Shown here: in pieces, positions 63,299-64,000 of the stretch | Position numbering within the stretch: the stretch's first letter is position 1 | Layout of the letters: every line of letters starts with the position of its first letter | Source: Stercorarius parasiticus | Lineage: Eukaryota; Chordata; Aves; Charadriiformes; Stercorariidae | Direction of reading: 5' to 3' | DNA length: 64,000 nucleotides | NCBI GenBank assembly: GCA_013396915.1 | Contig: VWZL01004332.1 | Coordinates: forward strand, 921,206 to 985,205 | Translations under genes and position numbers: made by a program | Notes under the pieces: model-generated | Seen by the model: only the letters and a program-made list of their open reading frames with translations | Database searches by the model: none | Told to the model about the DNA's origin: nothing

Positions 63299-64000
63299 AA
63301 GTACCTTTGAAAATGAAGGTTGAGCTGAACTGAATAGAATATTTGGAAAGCACTGTATGAAAATGAAAGCTGTATGCGTCCTTTTTAAAAAAAACCAGCA
63401 AACCACTAACCACACAAACAGTAGACGTGCTTCAGTTTAAGAATAAAATTGTTTAATTACCTGTTAGAAACTTATTGCACAGGAGTTTTCGTGGCTTTAA
63501 AAAAAAAGTCACGGTGAGTGAGACTTTCTTCAACTTATCCCTTAGAACTACTAAGAAAATGATGTATAATTTATTTCCTGTATAACTGGAAATAGTCATT
63601 ATATTAAGTGTACATAAAAGATTTTAATTTTAAGCTTTATTTCTTCCTGAAATTGTCATTATTTCAAAAGATATTTTTTAAAAAAAAGTTAATTGATGAT
63701 AGTAAATATATCTTCAGAAAAAAATCACTTCACTGCATAAACTAAAAAGATGTGACTATTAACCTGTGAGAGTCCCTGTTACTGTTCAAGTTTCCTTTTG
63801 TGTGACAGAATTTGAATTCTGGCCTCACTAACCAAGGGGATATCTTACCTGTTAATATGAGGTCCAAGCTTACTATGAAATTCTTAAATTTTATGTCTAA
63901 ATTTAGTAAGCAAAACAATTTTTTTCAGAAGTAATAATGAAGCAGACTCCAAGCAAATTCCATACTGATAAAAATCTAAATTTTAATTTATATAATTTTC

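Larger units (their letters stand above)
60382..64000. other. Gene-less AT-rich stretch
   Basis: No gene or named repeat is recognised. The A run at 61454-61517 and its A/C-rich continuation, and a T run at 63284-63298, are the only low-complexity items of note. Open frames reach 102 codons (62561-62869) without motifs. Confidence 0.5.

Noticed and set aside
1..64000. CRISPR arrays, operons, prophage or prokaryotic defence systems
   Set aside because: Sequence character is vertebrate: CR1 LINEs, ERV LTRs, microsatellites, no dense coding. No regularly spaced repeats were seen.
1..64000. tRNA, rRNA or well-known microRNA genes
   Set aside because: I looked by eye for tRNA A/B boxes in context and for the mature sequences of a few common microRNAs (let-7, miR-9, -124, -125, -30) and found none. 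A covariance-model scan would be needed to exclude others.

Overview
The window looks like AT-rich vertebrate DNA, intergenic or intronic, from a bird. The bird call rests on the repeats: several CR1 LINE pieces with the avian 3' end (octamer repeats of the ATTCTATG/ATTCTGTG type instead of a poly(A) tail), endogenous-retrovirus LTRs of avian type, and few SINE-like remnants. No bacterial-style gene organisation, rRNA, recognisable tRNA, CRISPR array or full host protein-coding gene could be found. Most open frames are short chance frames in AT-rich DNA. The only protein similarity I trust is CR1 reverse transcriptase.

Layout. 1-5457 is unique-looking DNA. 5464-5872 is a minus-strand solo LTR with a perfect 6-bp target-site duplication, TG...CA ends, TATA box, two CCAAT boxes and a poly(A) signal, as in class II (ASLV/ERVK-type) elements. 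9286-9380 is a CR1 3' end. 13615-14225 is a plus-strand LTR of a second family whose middle is replaced by an internal CR1 segment. 24471-25080 is the only strongly CpG-rich block; about 24607-24975 of it aligns by eye, in reverse, with that second LTR family. 25353-25517 may be an old hAT-type MITE. 26283-26310 is an ATCT microsatellite. 29215-29292 is another CR1 3' end. 33087-33655 is a second plus-strand copy of the LTR family, more complete, with a possible 5-bp duplication. 33661-57110 is long, mostly unique AT-rich DNA with two possible MIR remnants, A/C-rich tracts and a sequencing gap at 51133-51200. 57111-58630 is a 5'-truncated, frame-broken minus-strand CR1 with a readable reverse-transcriptase core. 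59886-60371 is a plus-strand CR1 3' fragment with 10-bp direct repeats at its ends. 61454-61517 is an uninterrupted 64-base A run.

No genes work together here. What the sequence records is mobile-element history: three solo-LTR events from at least two ERV groups, five CR1 pieces, and rearrangements between them. Possible exons, judged only from splice-like signals, are given as low-confidence findings. I see no evidence of an undescribed biological system; the best leads are the LTR/CR1 chimera, the CpG-rich LTR derivative and the CR1 with apparent target duplication.
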